From contig CM074193.1 of the NCBI GenBank assembly GCA_037179385.1, positions 8,019,547-8,083,546 of the forward strand: a stretch of 64,000 nucleotides of DNA, written 5' to 3'. Below the pieces are notes generated by a model. That model made no database searches. It was not told the DNA's origin and saw nothing but the letters and a program-made list of their open reading frames with translations. The stretch is from Holothuria scabra (taxonomy: Eukaryota > Echinodermata > Holothuroidea > Aspidochirotida > Holothuriidae). Shown one piece after another: positions 39,401 to 44,300 of this stretch; within the stretch, counting starts at the first letter, position 1, and every line of letters starts with the position of its first letter. The position numbers and the translations under genes were made by a program.

Positions 39401-40711
39401 TTACCTCTAGCTACATCTATTTTGCATTAATTGGTGCTTTTGAGGGCAGTAGACAATTGCACTGAAGGCAAATGAGGATGATATTTCTTCCAAGGTGGCA
39501 GATATAGGGAGCCAAACTATCTTGGTCAGCATGTCCATTGCCCATTAATGCAAAACAGGCTTGTAGCAAGTTTTAAGCATATGTTTGGCAAGTGAATTCA
39601 AACAATGTGTTGCCCATCAATATTACTTTTATGGTGCTGGCAAGAAAGTGACAATATTTTCAATTCAATACTCTAACTTCCAAATGGTCCAAAAGTTGTA
39701 ATGTTAATATTATAGACATTAGGATAATTCATTACCATGGGGCACCAGGTTGAAAATCTAGTGGCTTTTAATCGATTCCGTGAAATCAAAACTAAGTTAT
39801 ATCCAGTAGTTTCTCATTCTGTTGTTACTTTGTGTCTCACCAAGTTTTGTGGATAACCCTTACAAAACTGATAACCTCCAATTTGGGCAAGAACATTTTA
39901 ATGTCTTACTTGTAGACATATTGATATGGGTATCACTATGTTGTGATCTTAGATACCAAGAAATCTTATCTTATCTTAGATACCCAGAAACTTACAACAT
40001 TACTCCCTTTATGTAAATCATTTGACAATGATCTTGTGATGTCATAATTCCTGGGTCAAGGTTCAAACCATACCAAGAATTTATCACTCAAAACTTTCAA
40101 CATCCGCTGGTGACAAAGAACACAAATATGCAAGATTATACTGCAGCTTTTGTACAATACTATAATACCTTACAGAGATAGCTGCTTGTTTGCACACCGC
40201 CTGAGTGTCGGGCATGTAACAGATACACAATAAATATCACCTGTTTTGTTTTTTCAAAACCAAACATGACAATAAAATGCTAATGGCTGATGGTGAACTT
40301 CAATCTTTCAGACTGTATGTGTGACCTATAGGAGGTGTAGGGTTTCTTTTCATATACTATGGTAACATATAATTTCCAGCTGTCTCTGCAAGATAAGGTA
40401 GTTTTAGAGGGAAGTTAAATAAATTGTAGTCACTGATAACAAATGCTATTCTACATAGGTGCATATAATGTACTTTCTTTTTCTAAAACAGGCTAAGGAC
40501 AGAAAGCAGAATAGCTGACAATGTGTGAGCTTATATCTTATGACTGTCAGCCTCATCCTTACACTTTCTTGAGTATTCACAAATATATGCATATAGGGTT
40601 GTACCAAATCTTGAAATTCCAGATCTGTTACTGTACACCCCTATATGCGTATTTATATCTTACCGCATCTATTTTGCAGACTCTGTCACATTGACTATCT
40701 GGTCGTGATGG
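1162..40711 (-). CDS. ROS1: ROS1/sevenless-like receptor tyrosine kinase, extracellular part, 22 exons (partial gene)
   Basis: Orphan-type receptor tyrosine kinase; the family's ectodomain of FN3 domains and YWTD beta-propellers receives ligand at the cell surface and signals through a C-terminal kinase. Seen here: 22 exons whose phases agree at every junction, about 3,934 coding bases. Domain order: Cys-rich N-terminus (exons 1-4), FN3-1 (5-6), FN3-2 (7), propeller 1 (8-10), FN3-3 (10-11), propeller 2 (12-15), FN3-4 (16-17), FN3-5 (18-19), propeller 3 (20-22, incomplete). This is the order in vertebrate ROS1, and short motifs match: GCSYAEGEYA, AWQNWGY, DWISRKLYWA, FTYW. Missing: the signal-peptide exon upstream, and downstream the rest of propeller 3, further FN3 domains, the membrane helix and the kinase, expected beyond position 1. 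All acceptors are AG and all donors GT except one GC donor at exon 12. No frameshift or internal stop is seen in the joined frame. Exon numbers used here are counted within this window only. Confidence 0.93.
1700..1752. repeat. (AT)n microsatellite
   Basis: Nearly pure AT dinucleotide run of about 38 bp inside the intron between exons 21 and 22. A C/T-rich low-complexity tract precedes it at about 1590-1620. Confidence 0.9.
2008..2100. repeat. Perfect 39-bp inverted repeat (hairpin)
   Basis: Left arm 2008-2046 and right arm 2062-2100 are exact reverse complements over 39 bp, with a 15-base loop (TGTTGAGCTTTGTTG). The loop and arm edge contain AGCTTTGTTG twice in tandem. Lies in an intron, flanked by AT microsatellites. 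Confidence 0.95.
2180..2400 (-). mobile_element. Penelope-like element end with decayed hammerhead ribozyme
   Basis: On the minus strand 2286-2262 reads CTGATGAAGGGTTTATACCC then AAAAC. This is the hammerhead layout: core CUGAUGA, stem II GGGU/ACCC with loop UUAU, then the second core box. That box should be GAAAC and is here AAAAC, so self-cleavage is probably lost. Penelope-like retroelements are known to carry such hammerheads in their terminal repeats. AT microsatellites on both sides fit that class. No reverse transcriptase is left here. Confidence 0.6.
2593..2786 (-). CDS. ROS1: ROS1-like exon 21 (propeller 3 blades)
   Basis: 194-bp exon, phase 0 in, phase 2 out. Contains FTLDWISRKLYWAGA (ROS1: ITIDWISRHLYFAL) and EGLVVSPNQ. 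An earlier GTAAGT at 2609 would give phase 0 and break the frame into exon 22. The donor GTGAGT at 2592 restores it and gives the blade VVSPNQNILIWSERD. Confidence 0.92.
2960..3214 (+). mobile_element. MITE family A, copy 2
   Basis: Same internal blocks as copy 1 (TTTTTGAAAC, TCTTACAAGCATCTTTCATGA, AATTTCACAACTGAGGAG, TATTGTCACATGA, CAAGAAACAGGATAG) and an inverted end finishing CCCTTTAA at 3207-3214. It lies 30 bp past the donor of exon 20. Confidence 0.75.
3245..3432 (-). CDS. ROS1: ROS1-like exon 20 (start of propeller 3)
   Basis: 188-bp exon, phase 1 in, phase 0 out. Begins AINPPPSFVTRG (ROS1: EINPFPHLITLLG) and contains NFVIIDRDSGEEV and LWYFIKGDGLWKYQND. Of two possible donors, GTAAGT at 3244 is the one that fits exon 21. 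A MITE ends 30 bp beyond the donor. Confidence 0.92.
3903..3966 (-). CDS. ROS1: ROS1-like exon 19 (end of FN3-5)
   Basis: 64-bp exon, phase 0 in, phase 1 out, encoding VAGCTEIGCGDATEILSGSS plus a glycine. The donor is ambiguous by one codon: GTGAGC (end 3903, chosen as the better consensus) or GTGGTG (end 3906). Both keep phase. Confidence 0.78.
4279..4517 (-). CDS. ROS1: ROS1-like exon 18 (FN3-5)
   Basis: 239-bp exon, phase 1 in, phase 0 out. Begins VPTVPQNPRLFVEE (ROS1: VPSAPENPRIFI), then VFRWESVETPNGILTGYVV (ROS1: EFRWNKPKHENGVLTKFEI) and ends YFFQ. Donor GTGAGG. Confidence 0.95.
4761..4880 (-). pseudogene. Relict duplicate of ROS1 exon 17
   Basis: This stretch aligns along its length with exon 17 (4997-5117) and its donor flank: CTGACATT, TTTGACCAATAAGTGAAGACAGC and ACAGTGAGCTTTGTGGAAG correspond to blocks of the exon in the same order. 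The donor base pair is changed (AC to AT on the plus strand, so the GT is lost) and indels disrupt the frame. Read as an old tandem exon duplication that has decayed. Confidence 0.7.
4997..5117 (-). CDS. ROS1: ROS1-like exon 17 (FN3-4, second half)
   Basis: 121-bp exon, phase 0 in, phase 1 out. Encodes FVTITEVDPFTKLTVRV then AAFTYWSRT, like the VTPYTYWGKGP strand of ROS1. A decayed copy of this exon lies about 120 bp downstream at 4761-4880. Confidence 0.92.
6470..6645. repeat. Minisatellite, ACAGAACCC-rich
   Basis: Imperfect tandem units of roughly 34-38 bp built from ACAGAACCC, AAAAGAT and CCCCTATGGTTA. About five units. Intronic. Confidence 0.75.
6804..6988 (-). CDS. ROS1: ROS1-like exon 16 (FN3-4, first half)
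   Basis: 185-bp exon, phase 1 in, phase 0 out, donor GTAAGT. Contains FSFKPNVRPDDIE, then FDVTWPAAVVDYGTVYYDV, paralleling FSFTPKVIPD and WNGPPAVDWGVVFYSV in ROS1. Confidence 0.93.
8414..8574 (-). CDS. ROS1: ROS1-like exon 15 (last blades of propeller 2)
   Basis: 161-bp exon, phase 2 in, phase 1 out. Contains QATLHYFSGKTFWVN, matching QNALMYYSGRLFWIN in vertebrate ROS1, and ends with VVQNTTLQPYPG, matching IIQTSLKPLPG at the propeller/FN3-4 border. Confidence 0.94.
8666..9493 (+). mobile_element. Helentron/HINE-like tandem-repeat element, copy A
   Basis: Starts AACCAGAAAGCC with a small AGCC/GGCT hairpin and GATTCCTTGCC at 8690-8700. Ends with a perfect 11-bp hairpin GATTCCTTGCC (9465-9475), loop TGCCTAC, GGCAAGGAATC (9483-9493). 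The start and end therefore form subterminal inverted repeats. Inside are diverged units of about 155 bp with TGACCTTTGACCTCC, then a (CA)n run before the hairpin. No protein is encoded. This layout matches Helentron-associated non-autonomous elements; class is inferred. Confidence 0.65.
10153..10325 (-). mobile_element. MITE family A, inverted and partial copy
   Basis: Reverse-orientation match to family A: ACTTTGAA...GTAGTCTAC, CCTGATTGGCTCTGTAGAAG, TTTACCTTGAGTATGCCA. Truncated in the middle. Bounded by AAAGGG and CCCTTTAA. Confidence 0.6.
10838..11122. repeat. 20-bp minisatellite, about 14 copies
   Basis: Tandem unit TATCTTGTATACTTTTTACC with small length variants (one or two bases lost in some units). 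The 20-bp period leaves several frames open, which explains ORFs of 80-150 codons here; they are not genes. Confidence 0.95.
11720..12012. mobile_element. 293-bp MITE with perfect 27-bp TIRs, ATTT target duplication
   Basis: The ends (11720-11746 and 11986-12012) are perfect 27-bp inverted repeats beginning CGTCCCCTTTCTGGCG. ATTT flanks both sides (11716-11719, 12013-12016). Inside, the TIR motif GCGTAGTGACGAAT is partly repeated. No coding capacity. Ends 37 bp from the donor of exon 14. Confidence 0.85.
12049..12090 (-). CDS. ROS1: ROS1-like exon 14 (42-bp microexon)
   Basis: 42-bp exon, phase 2 in and out. Acceptor CATTTCAG, donor GTAAGT. Encodes TPSPVSMKVESNTM between two propeller 2 blades. 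Divisible by three, so skipping would keep the frame. A 293-bp MITE ends 37 bp downstream of its donor. Confidence 0.75.
12631..12817. mobile_element. Short hAT-like MITE
   Basis: 187 bp, ends CAGGGCTGCCAA and TTGGCAGCTCTG (inverted, one mismatch). CAGGG-type ends are typical of hAT. ATCAGGAAGA recurs inside. The flanking 8-mers are only loosely alike, so the target duplication is not secure. Confidence 0.6.
13326..13642 (-). CDS. ROS1: ROS1-like exon 13 (propeller 2 blades)
   Basis: 317-bp exon, phase 0 in, phase 2 out. Acceptor GTTGTTACAG, donor GTAAGT. Blade motifs: IYRADVD, IAIDSVNGYIYWSE, VEGSRLNGDEVEI and LTLDFETYKIFWFV. The matching ROS1 blades read VDSVGGYLYWT and LTLDLSDGLLYWLV. Confidence 0.94.
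14565..14758 (-). CDS. ROS1: ROS1-like exon 12 (start of propeller 2; GC donor)
   Basis: 194-bp exon, phase 1 in, phase 0 out. Encodes LSWNQDSAFWIQMNDRGIY and LATDWLGEKIYWSDSD, two YWTD-type blades. The donor reads GAG|GCAAGT. Only this GC donor gives phase 0, which exon 13 requires and which makes the natural blade join SDTSE-IYRADVD. The nearest GT, two bases further, gives the wrong phase. Confidence 0.9.
15072..15380 (+). other. Unrecognised 102-codon ORF
   Basis: Open frame in a ROS1 intron with an ordinary composition (PSRELLTISVEFAMRMY, then HKRKHRNHN), followed by a second open stretch in the same orientation at 15432-15644. I recognise no family. Clear splice sites linking the two are not obvious, so this may be a decayed mobile-element gene or chance. 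Confidence 0.2.
16132..16344 (-). CDS. ROS1: ROS1-like exon 11 (rest of FN3-3)
   Basis: 213-bp exon, phase 1 in and out, donor GTAAGT. Contains NGAWQNWGYQIEVQ, almost the same as the SAWQNWTYEVKV motif of vertebrate ROS1, then YSFRVRATSPAGNGPWSEA, the FN3 F/G strands. Confidence 0.95.
17214..17716 (-). CDS. ROS1: ROS1-like exon 10 (end of propeller 1, start of FN3-3)
   Basis: 503-bp exon, the largest here, phase 2 in, phase 1 out. Starts with YLFWSEADGIYRLDL (YWTD-type blade), runs through further blades, then enters FN3-3 at PRGLQALFNVESAQLTW. The equivalent human stretch is spread over more than one structural unit in the same order. Confidence 0.93.
18130..18560 (-). mobile_element. LINE remnant (reverse transcriptase C-terminal region)
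   Basis: Minus-strand translation gives KVAAKANRTLGLLRRN, YFALVWPILVYC, IVWDPYT and VQRRAARLIFSKYSC, then MIKQGKWDSLE. These are the conserved post-palm motifs of CR1/Jockey-type LINE reverse transcriptases (LGFLRRN, LVRPILEYA, VWDPYT, QRRAARFV, LGWPSLE). In-frame stops and a shift are present, so this is a dead 5'-truncated fragment. Confidence 0.8.
18820..19250 (+). promoter_or_regulatory. LTR-like stretch: CCAAT, TATA and polyA signals
   Basis: Within 150 bp lie GGCCAAT, CATTGGTCATC, TATATAATT (about 19047), GACCAATCAG and AATAAA (about 19180). This spacing resembles a retroelement LTR promoter with polyA site. TG/CA ends and a target duplication could not be fixed. It could also be an old promoter or chance. 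Confidence 0.35.
19576..19861 (-). CDS. ROS1: ROS1-like exon 9 (propeller 1 blades)
   Basis: 286-bp exon, phase 1 in, phase 2 out, donor GTATGT. Contains propeller strands VAVHYEKSLLFFIED, LDVDWLYDEIYFIDG and LKVDPFNGY. The last resembles the ADSYNGYVFY blade start of ROS1. The frame joins exactly to exon 10 (NGYLFWSEADGIYRLDL). Confidence 0.93.
20090..22704 (+). mobile_element. Tandem-repeat element family 2, copy E (17-unit array)
   Basis: Starts AACCAGAATGCAACC with a TGCAA.CCTGCATTGAGG motif. It holds about 17 head-to-tail units of about 145 bp (TGACCTTTGACCTCC recurs at about 20178, 20323, 20467, 20612, 20757, 20897, 21041 and on to 22495). It ends with a CA tract and a small hairpin GGTTTC/GAAACC (22683-22704). 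Termini differ from copies A-D, but the core unit is the same. No protein; minus-strand ORFs of about 68 codons are unit echoes. Confidence 0.8.
22705..22990 (+). mobile_element. Partial family 2 element
   Basis: Directly after copy E, the sequence TTCATTAAGGTTTTGATGGTG...TTCCAAATAATGCCATGAT repeats the 5' part of family 2, then a diverged unit with ACTTTCACCTCCACCAAAAATTA. Looks like a second, truncated copy abutting the first. Confidence 0.5.
23185..23443 (+). mobile_element. TTAA-flanked MITE family D, copy 1
   Basis: 259 bp with ends TTAACCCTTTACGGTTGT and ACAACGGTAAAGGGTTAA. Unusually GC-rich for the window. Related to a second copy 85 bp away at about 85-90% identity by eye. Confidence 0.85.
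23529..23809 (+). mobile_element. MITE family D, copy 2 with doubled 3' end
   Basis: Same ends as copy 1. The 3' end (ATCGGAG...GGTAAAGGGTTAAAA) occurs twice, at 23785 and 23809. A family A MITE starts immediately after. Confidence 0.8.
23806..24044 (+). mobile_element. MITE family A, copy 3
   Basis: Blocks CACCCCAGACTGATTTTGAAGCAACAGCTAAATC and TTATTTCTCTT, CATGATCCTGAAGAGCCAATC, AATTCAAGTTGGAGTTACTG and final CTTTAA, in family order. Confidence 0.75.
25247..25782 (-). mobile_element. 5'-truncated SINE with 11-bp target duplication
   Basis: Body matches the SINE at 265-507 (CCACTGGCTTGTTTTCCC, GGCCTTTTTTCC, ATGGAATTTTAC). The tRNA head is missing. GAAAACTGTCA flanks it exactly at 25236-25246 and 25783-25793. 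Removing it restores the host unit (AGTTTGAAAACTGTCAGACATT). Truncation plus long duplication fits LINE-driven target-primed insertion. Confidence 0.8.
25273..25703. mobile_element. hAT-like MITE nested in the SINE
   Basis: Ends AGTGTTTGCAC and GTGCAAACACT are inverted. CATGGAAT occurs on both sides (25265-25272 and 25704-25711), the 8-bp duplication of hAT elements. Inside are repeated CGGGTA/GGTACC motifs. Removing it joins GGTCATGGAATTTTAC, the SINE body. Confidence 0.8.
26210..26371 (-). CDS. ROS1: ROS1-like exon 8 (start of propeller 1)
   Basis: 162-bp exon, phase 1 in and out. Acceptor TGTTACAG, donor GTAATG. Encodes PYLVVGVDRFQYENDT and a following segment that leads into the first YWTD blade. 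It lies immediately downstream (in gene direction) of a tandem-repeat element that ends near 26190-26200 on the other side of the exon boundary. Confidence 0.85.
27853..28635 (+). mobile_element. Helentron/HINE-like element, copy B
   Basis: Closest relative of copy A: same start AACCAGAAAGCCAAAAGG, same inner sequence (AATGTAAGGCCTTTTTTC), units with TGACCTTTGACCTCC, CA tract, and the 3' hairpin GATTCCTTGCC (28607-28617)/GGCAAGGAATC (28625-28635). Confidence 0.7.
29199..29483 (-). CDS. ROS1: ROS1-like exon 7 (complete FN3-2)
   Basis: 285-bp exon holding one whole FN3 domain, phase 1 in and out. Features: IQIEWEAV, ELQGYDLTLSG, FNGLTAGTRYNVSVAARN and DEGNGPAS. Donor GTAATA. Its acceptor region is duplicated about 74 bp upstream (see the repeat at 29471-29615). 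Confidence 0.93.
29471..29615. repeat. Tandem duplication across exon 7 acceptor
   Basis: GCATCTACAGGTACTGTAGA with AAGAATT occurs at 29471 and again at 29545, period 74 bp; similarity continues about 40 bp further. The unit includes the first 13 bases of exon 7 and its acceptor, so a second AG acceptor with the same context lies 74 bp upstream in the intron. Confidence 0.85.
30570..30711 (-). CDS. ROS1: ROS1-like exon 6 (FN3-1, second half)
   Basis: 142-bp exon, phase 0 in, phase 1 out. An acceptor at TTTCTTGGGCAG after a long pyrimidine tract fits the phase; an upstream AG at 30750 does not. Encodes VTGLMPYTYYNFRVVWVI, the FN3 L-x-P-x-T-x-Y-x-F-R-V signature. Confidence 0.9.
31065..31868. 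mobile_element. TA-flanked MITE, about 800 bp
   Basis: The left end reads TACCGTATTTACTCTATTAA followed by CGCC and G/C runs; the right end is its inverse (TTTAATAGAGTAAATACGGTA at 31848-31868) preceded by a G-run with GGCGTTTATTA. The TA at each end fits a TA target duplication. The interior shows no gene. Confidence 0.8.
32950..33107 (-). CDS. ROS1: ROS1-like exon 5 (FN3-1, first half)
   Basis: 158-bp exon, phase 1 in, phase 0 out, donor GTAAGT. Begins DSEEPQAPVPADLP and continues through a typical FN3 core with the conserved tryptophan (IPLRWVG) and the YVVQWQYS strand. It corresponds to the ADLPTAP...LRWKS...IIQWKY region of vertebrate ROS1. Confidence 0.92.
33292..33352 (-). CDS. ROS1: ROS1-like exon 4 (end of Cys-rich segment)
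   Basis: 61-bp exon, phase 0 in, phase 1 out, donor GTGAGT. Encodes YCYKGCSYAEGEYARAII, closely matching the GCSSAEGAYEEE region just before FN3-1 in vertebrate ROS1. This is one of the clearest identifying stretches. A TTAA-flanked MITE starts 40 bp upstream of its acceptor. Confidence 0.9.
33392..33692 (+). mobile_element. TTAA-flanked MITE family B, copy 1
   Basis: About 300 bp between TTAAAGG and CCCTTAA, with inverted ends around GTATTCATCAACC and GATGATGAATGACTGCC. Aligns with 34820-35125 (TTCTCCCAACCTA, CCTAGTTTA, GCTGTGCAAT, AATCAAAGAGCTGT). Starts 40 bp before exon 4. Confidence 0.8.
34820..35125 (+). mobile_element. MITE family B, copy 2
   Basis: Ends TTAAAGGCAT and GACGAATGACTGCCTTTAA, same inner blocks as copy 1. 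Shares the TTAA and AAAGG termini with families A and D, suggesting one transposase source (piggyBac-type inferred from TTAA). Confidence 0.8.
35348..35377 (-). CDS. ROS1: ROS1-like exon 3 (30-bp microexon)
   Basis: 30-bp exon, phase 0 on both sides, encoding TSNFDSENFK. Acceptor CTCCTAG, donor GTATGT. It links the Cys-rich exons 2 and 4. Because it is a multiple of three with phase 0 on both sides, skipping it would keep the frame. Confidence 0.75.
36317..36572 (+). mobile_element. MITE family A, copy 4
   Basis: Ends TTAAAGGTAAAGAGCAGTCC and GACTGCTCCTGCCCTTTAA, the clearest inverted ends of the family, about 25-30 bp each. Inner blocks in family order. Confidence 0.85.
37058..37430 (+). 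mobile_element. Foldback MITE family C, copy 1
   Basis: Ends GGCTTGGTCTCATGTACC and GGGTACGTGAGATCACAG; long imperfect inverted arms with GGTGTTACCTC, GTTAACCC and ACTCGAGCACGAGG. TA lies at both edges. The same element occurs inverted at 58630-59008. Confidence 0.75.
38457..38558. repeat. Three tandem 34-bp units
   Basis: GTGTTTAATCTAATGTTATT plus ATTGTGCCTCCTTT begins at 38457, 38491 and 38525, differing by one base. Ends 9 bp before a family A MITE. Confidence 0.9.
38567..38831 (+). mobile_element. MITE family A, copy 5
   Basis: TTAAAGGGCAAGAGCAG start, with a short internal duplication (GAGCAGACTGAGCAGTCACC), then family blocks; ends AGTTGGGGTAACAG...CCATTAA. Confidence 0.8.
39112..39171 (-). 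CDS. ROS1: ROS1-like exon 2 (Cys-rich N-terminus)
   Basis: 60-bp exon, phase 0 in and out. Acceptor TTTTACAG, donor GTAAGT. Encodes CKVGCTLWNNSTLQACNESC; the C-x3-C-x-W and C-x3-C spacing parallels the GCHFW and CALKC stretch of vertebrate ROS1. One potential N-glycosylation site (NNST). Confidence 0.85.
40664..40711 (-). CDS. ROS1: ROS1-like exon 1 (Cys-rich N-terminus)
   Basis: 48-bp exon, phase 0 in and out. Acceptor follows a T-rich tract ending TCCCTCAG; donor is GTAAGA. Encodes PSRPDSQCDRVCKIDA, whose two cysteines correspond to the first cysteines after the signal peptide in ROS1 proteins. The exon carrying the start codon and signal peptide must lie upstream and was not located. A repeat array starts 172 bp upstream. 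Confidence 0.75.
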
Positions 40712-40883
40712 CTGAGGGAAAAAAAGAAAAACAATAGTTTTAATTTTTTACTTCTGATAACTGTAGGCCTATACCACAAGGAAACAAACATATTGATCAT
40801 CAGTTTTAATCTTATAATTGTTGACACAAAATGTAAAGAAATATAAACCAAAACCTCTCTTGGCCAGGTTCCCTCACAATTTG

Positions 40884-43320
40884 AACCAGAAAGCCAAAAG
40901 GCTTAGTGATTCCTTGCCATTAAATACCTTACCTGCTTCATGCTGCTAGAATTGAATAGGAGGTTTTAGCCAATATTACCTGAGAAAAAGGCGTTTTCTC
41001 GGGTAGAGCTTGTCTCTGTAATTGCGACAGTTAACCCCGTTTAAACCAACCTTGTTGCTCTATTGACAAAATAGTCTTTGAAGGGGCCAAACGCCTTTAA
41101 CTTTATTGATCTCAAGATTTCTGAACAGGACGTTCTCTGATAGATTCTGGATTATTAGTTGCCAGCTTGAGATGGCTAAAACTTGCTATTCGAACCTGAT
41201 GACCTCAAATGACCTTTGACCTCTACCAAAAACAATAGGCTTCTTTCTCTCAACATGACAAATATATATACCAGATATGAAAAGTATCTGTTACTCTTAT
41301 CTGGAGATATTGTGTTTACAAGCCATTTTCGAAGTTTTGGCAATTTTACCGCTGGTGACCTCAAATGACCTTGACCTCTACCAAAAGCAATAGGCTTCTT
41401 TCTCTCAACATGAAAAATCTATACATCAAGTATGAAAATTGTCGGGCAATCCTATCTGAAGATATCATGTTTACAAGCCATTTTCGGTGTTTTCACATTT
41501 TTACCGCTGATGACCTCAAATGACCTTTGACCTCAGCCAAAAACAATAGGCTTCTTCCTCTCAACATGACAAACCTATATACCAAGCATGAGAAGTGTCG
41601 GTCACTCCTATCTGAAGAAATCATGTTTAAAACCCATTTTCGGGATTTTCCCAATTTTACCGCTGGTGACCTCAAATGAACTTTGAATTTTACCAAAAGC
41701 AATAGGCTTCTTTCTCTCGACATGACAAATCTATATACCAAATATGAAGAGTATCTGTCACTCCTTTTTGAAGATATCGTGTTTACAAGCCATTTTCAGT
41801 GTTTTCGCAATTTTACCGCTGGTGACCTCAAATGACCTTTGACCTCTACCAAAAACAATAGGGTTCTTCCTTTCAACATGACAAATCTATATACCAAGTA
41901 TGAAAGTTGTCGGGCAATCCTATCTGAAGATATCATGTTTACAAGCCATTTTCGGCGTTTTCGCAATTTTACCGCTGGTGACCTCAAATGACCTTTGACC
42001 TCAGCCAAAAACAATAGACTTCTTCCTCTCAACATGACAAACCTATATACCAAGCATGAGAAGTGTCGGTCACTCCTATCTGAAGAAATGTTTAAAACCC
42101 ATTTTCGGGATTTTCCCAATTTTACCGCTGGTGACCTCAAATGAACTTTGAATTTTACCAAAAGCAATAGGCTTCTTTCTCTCGACATGACAAATCTATA
42201 TACCAAATATGAAGAGTATCTGTCACTCCTTTTTGAAGATATCGTGTTTACAAGCCATTTTCAGTGTTTTCGCAATTTTACCGCTGATGCCCTCAAATGA
42301 CCTTTGACCTCTACCAAAAACAATAGGGTTCTTCCTTTCAACATGACAAATCTATATACCAAGTATGAAAGTTGTCGGGCAATCCTATCTGAAGATATCA
42401 TGTTTACAAGCCATTTTCGGCGTTTTCGCAATTTTACCGCTGGTGACCTCAAATGACCTTTGACCTCTACCAAAAACAATAGGGTTCTTCTTCTCAACAT
42501 GGCAAATCTATATACCAAGTATGAAAAGTGTCGGTCACTCCTATCTGAAGATATCGTGTTTACAAGCCATTTTCGAAGTTTTCGCAATTTTACTACTATT
42601 GACCTCAAATGACCTTTGACCTCTACCAAAAACAATAGGCTTCTCTCTCTCAACATGAAAAATCTATATACCAAATATGAAGAGTGTTGGTCTCTCCTAA
42701 CCGAAGATATCATGTTTACAAGCCATTTTCAGTGTTTTCGCAATTTTACTGCTGATGACCTCAAATGACCTTTGACCTCTACCAAAAACAATAGGGTTCT
42801 TCCTCTCAACATGACAAATCTATATACCAAGTATGAAAATTGTTGGGCAATCCTATCTGAAGATATCGTGTTTACAAGCCATTTTCGGCGTTTTCGCAAT
42901 TTTACCGCTGGTGACCTCAAATGACCTTTGACCTCTACCAAAAACAATAGGGTTCTTCTTCTCAACATGACAAATCTATATACCAAGTATGAAAAGTGTC
43001 GGTCACTCCTATCTGAAGATATCGTGTTTACAAGCTATTTTTGAAATTGTCGCAATTTTACCGCTGGTGACCTCAAATGACCTTTGACCTCTACCAAAAA
43101 CAATAGGGTTCTTCCTCTCAACATGATAAATCTATATACCAAATATGAAAAGTGTCGGACATTCCTATCTTAAGATATCGTGTTTACAAGCAAGTGCCAC
43201 AAACACACACACACACACATACACACACACACCAACACCCACACACACATACACGCACACACACACACACACACAACATCACCATCGCATAGATTCCTTG
43301 CCTGCCTACGGCAAGGAATC
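40884..43320 (+). mobile_element. Helentron/HINE-like element, copy C (13-unit array)
   Basis: Same start AACCAGAAAGCCAAAAGG and the same end hairpin GATTCCTTGCC/GGCAAGGAATC (43292-43320). Between them are about 13 units of about 156 bp (TGACCTTTGACCTCTACC), then a CA tract. A three-unit block near 41510-41975 is repeated almost exactly at about 41975-42437. Long minus-strand ORFs (to 150 codons) are frame echoes of the unit. Starts 172 bp upstream of ROS1 exon 1. Confidence 0.75.
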
Positions 43321-44059
43321 AAAAATGGAGTTCATAACACCTATTGGGTAAGATTACGGGGCTAAAAAACAGAATGACCCAGGCTTGAAATCACTGAAAG
43401 CACCAGCAGCCATGGCCATCAGGCCCTTTCTGGTGGCCATGATGCCCCTCCGTAAATGTCCATTAGACAGACTGCCATTTTGCTTATTTTAGCGATGCCC
43501 TTTTCCAAGCTTATTTCAGGCCCTGATAACCCTTCATAAACAGTATAAGGTTTGAGATTACTAAAGTTAATCAGTCTGATGGGGTTTAACAATATGCCAG
43601 CACAGATGTGTTTAGTGTCACCAAGACACTTCCGAAAGAAGGATAGAAACATAATTTCTCCGAACATGACGAGCTCCAGTTTTGCACTGGTGAGGTGCCA
43701 ACAAGGACTTTCATGACTCCATCCAGAATCTTATCATCAAATAATGCCAAAAAGAACCCCTAAACCTGATTTTCTGGGTTCACGGGGGATAAAATCATAA
43801 TATGAATAATACAATTTGCAATTCTTATTTCGCATACCTTTCAAGGTCTTATTTCTATGAACAGGTTAGAAATCTCAATGGCTTCCTGCCACCATGCATG
43901 CCATGGCCCAAGTGAGTCTAATGAATATAATGTGCGAGGTTGAGGTTTGTGTTCCCTCCATAAACTTAATACTGACAGTAGGTTATTGGATAATAAGTGT
44001 GGAATTGCAGCAGTATTACATGATTTAGAATATTTAAACATCTTAAAATTTCTGATAAA
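43321..44059. other. No gene or repeat recognised
   Basis: Ordinary AT-rich sequence with short ORFs on both strands; no splice-bounded ROS1-like exon and no inverted ends found. Confidence 0.5.
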
Positions 44060-44300
44060 AACCCCTATTTTCTCTTCGAAATAACAACCCTTCAGAATAA
44101 GACCATTATCTTAAAATTGGAATAACAACTCTTCAGAATAAAGAATCTCATCCTCAGTTCAGAATAACGACCCTTCAGAATAATGAACCTTTGGAAAAAC
44201 AGTAGTAATTCCTAGTTATTAGATTCGGAATAACGATTCTTTGGAATAACAACCCTTGGGAATAGTAATCCACATGTTTAATTCAGAACTAGTCTTCGGA
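44060..44300. repeat. Minisatellite, TTCAGAATAAC-rich
   Basis: Imperfect units of about 16-33 bp: CTTCAGAATAACAACCC, TTCAGAATAACGACCC, TTTGGAATAACAACCC. Eight or so repeats, decayed towards the right. Confidence 0.75.

Noticed and set aside
41796..42713. Minus-strand ORFs of 136 and 150 codons with repeated motif LLFLVEVKGHLRS
   Set aside because: They are frame echoes of the 156-bp tandem unit (52 codons, a multiple of three), not proteins.
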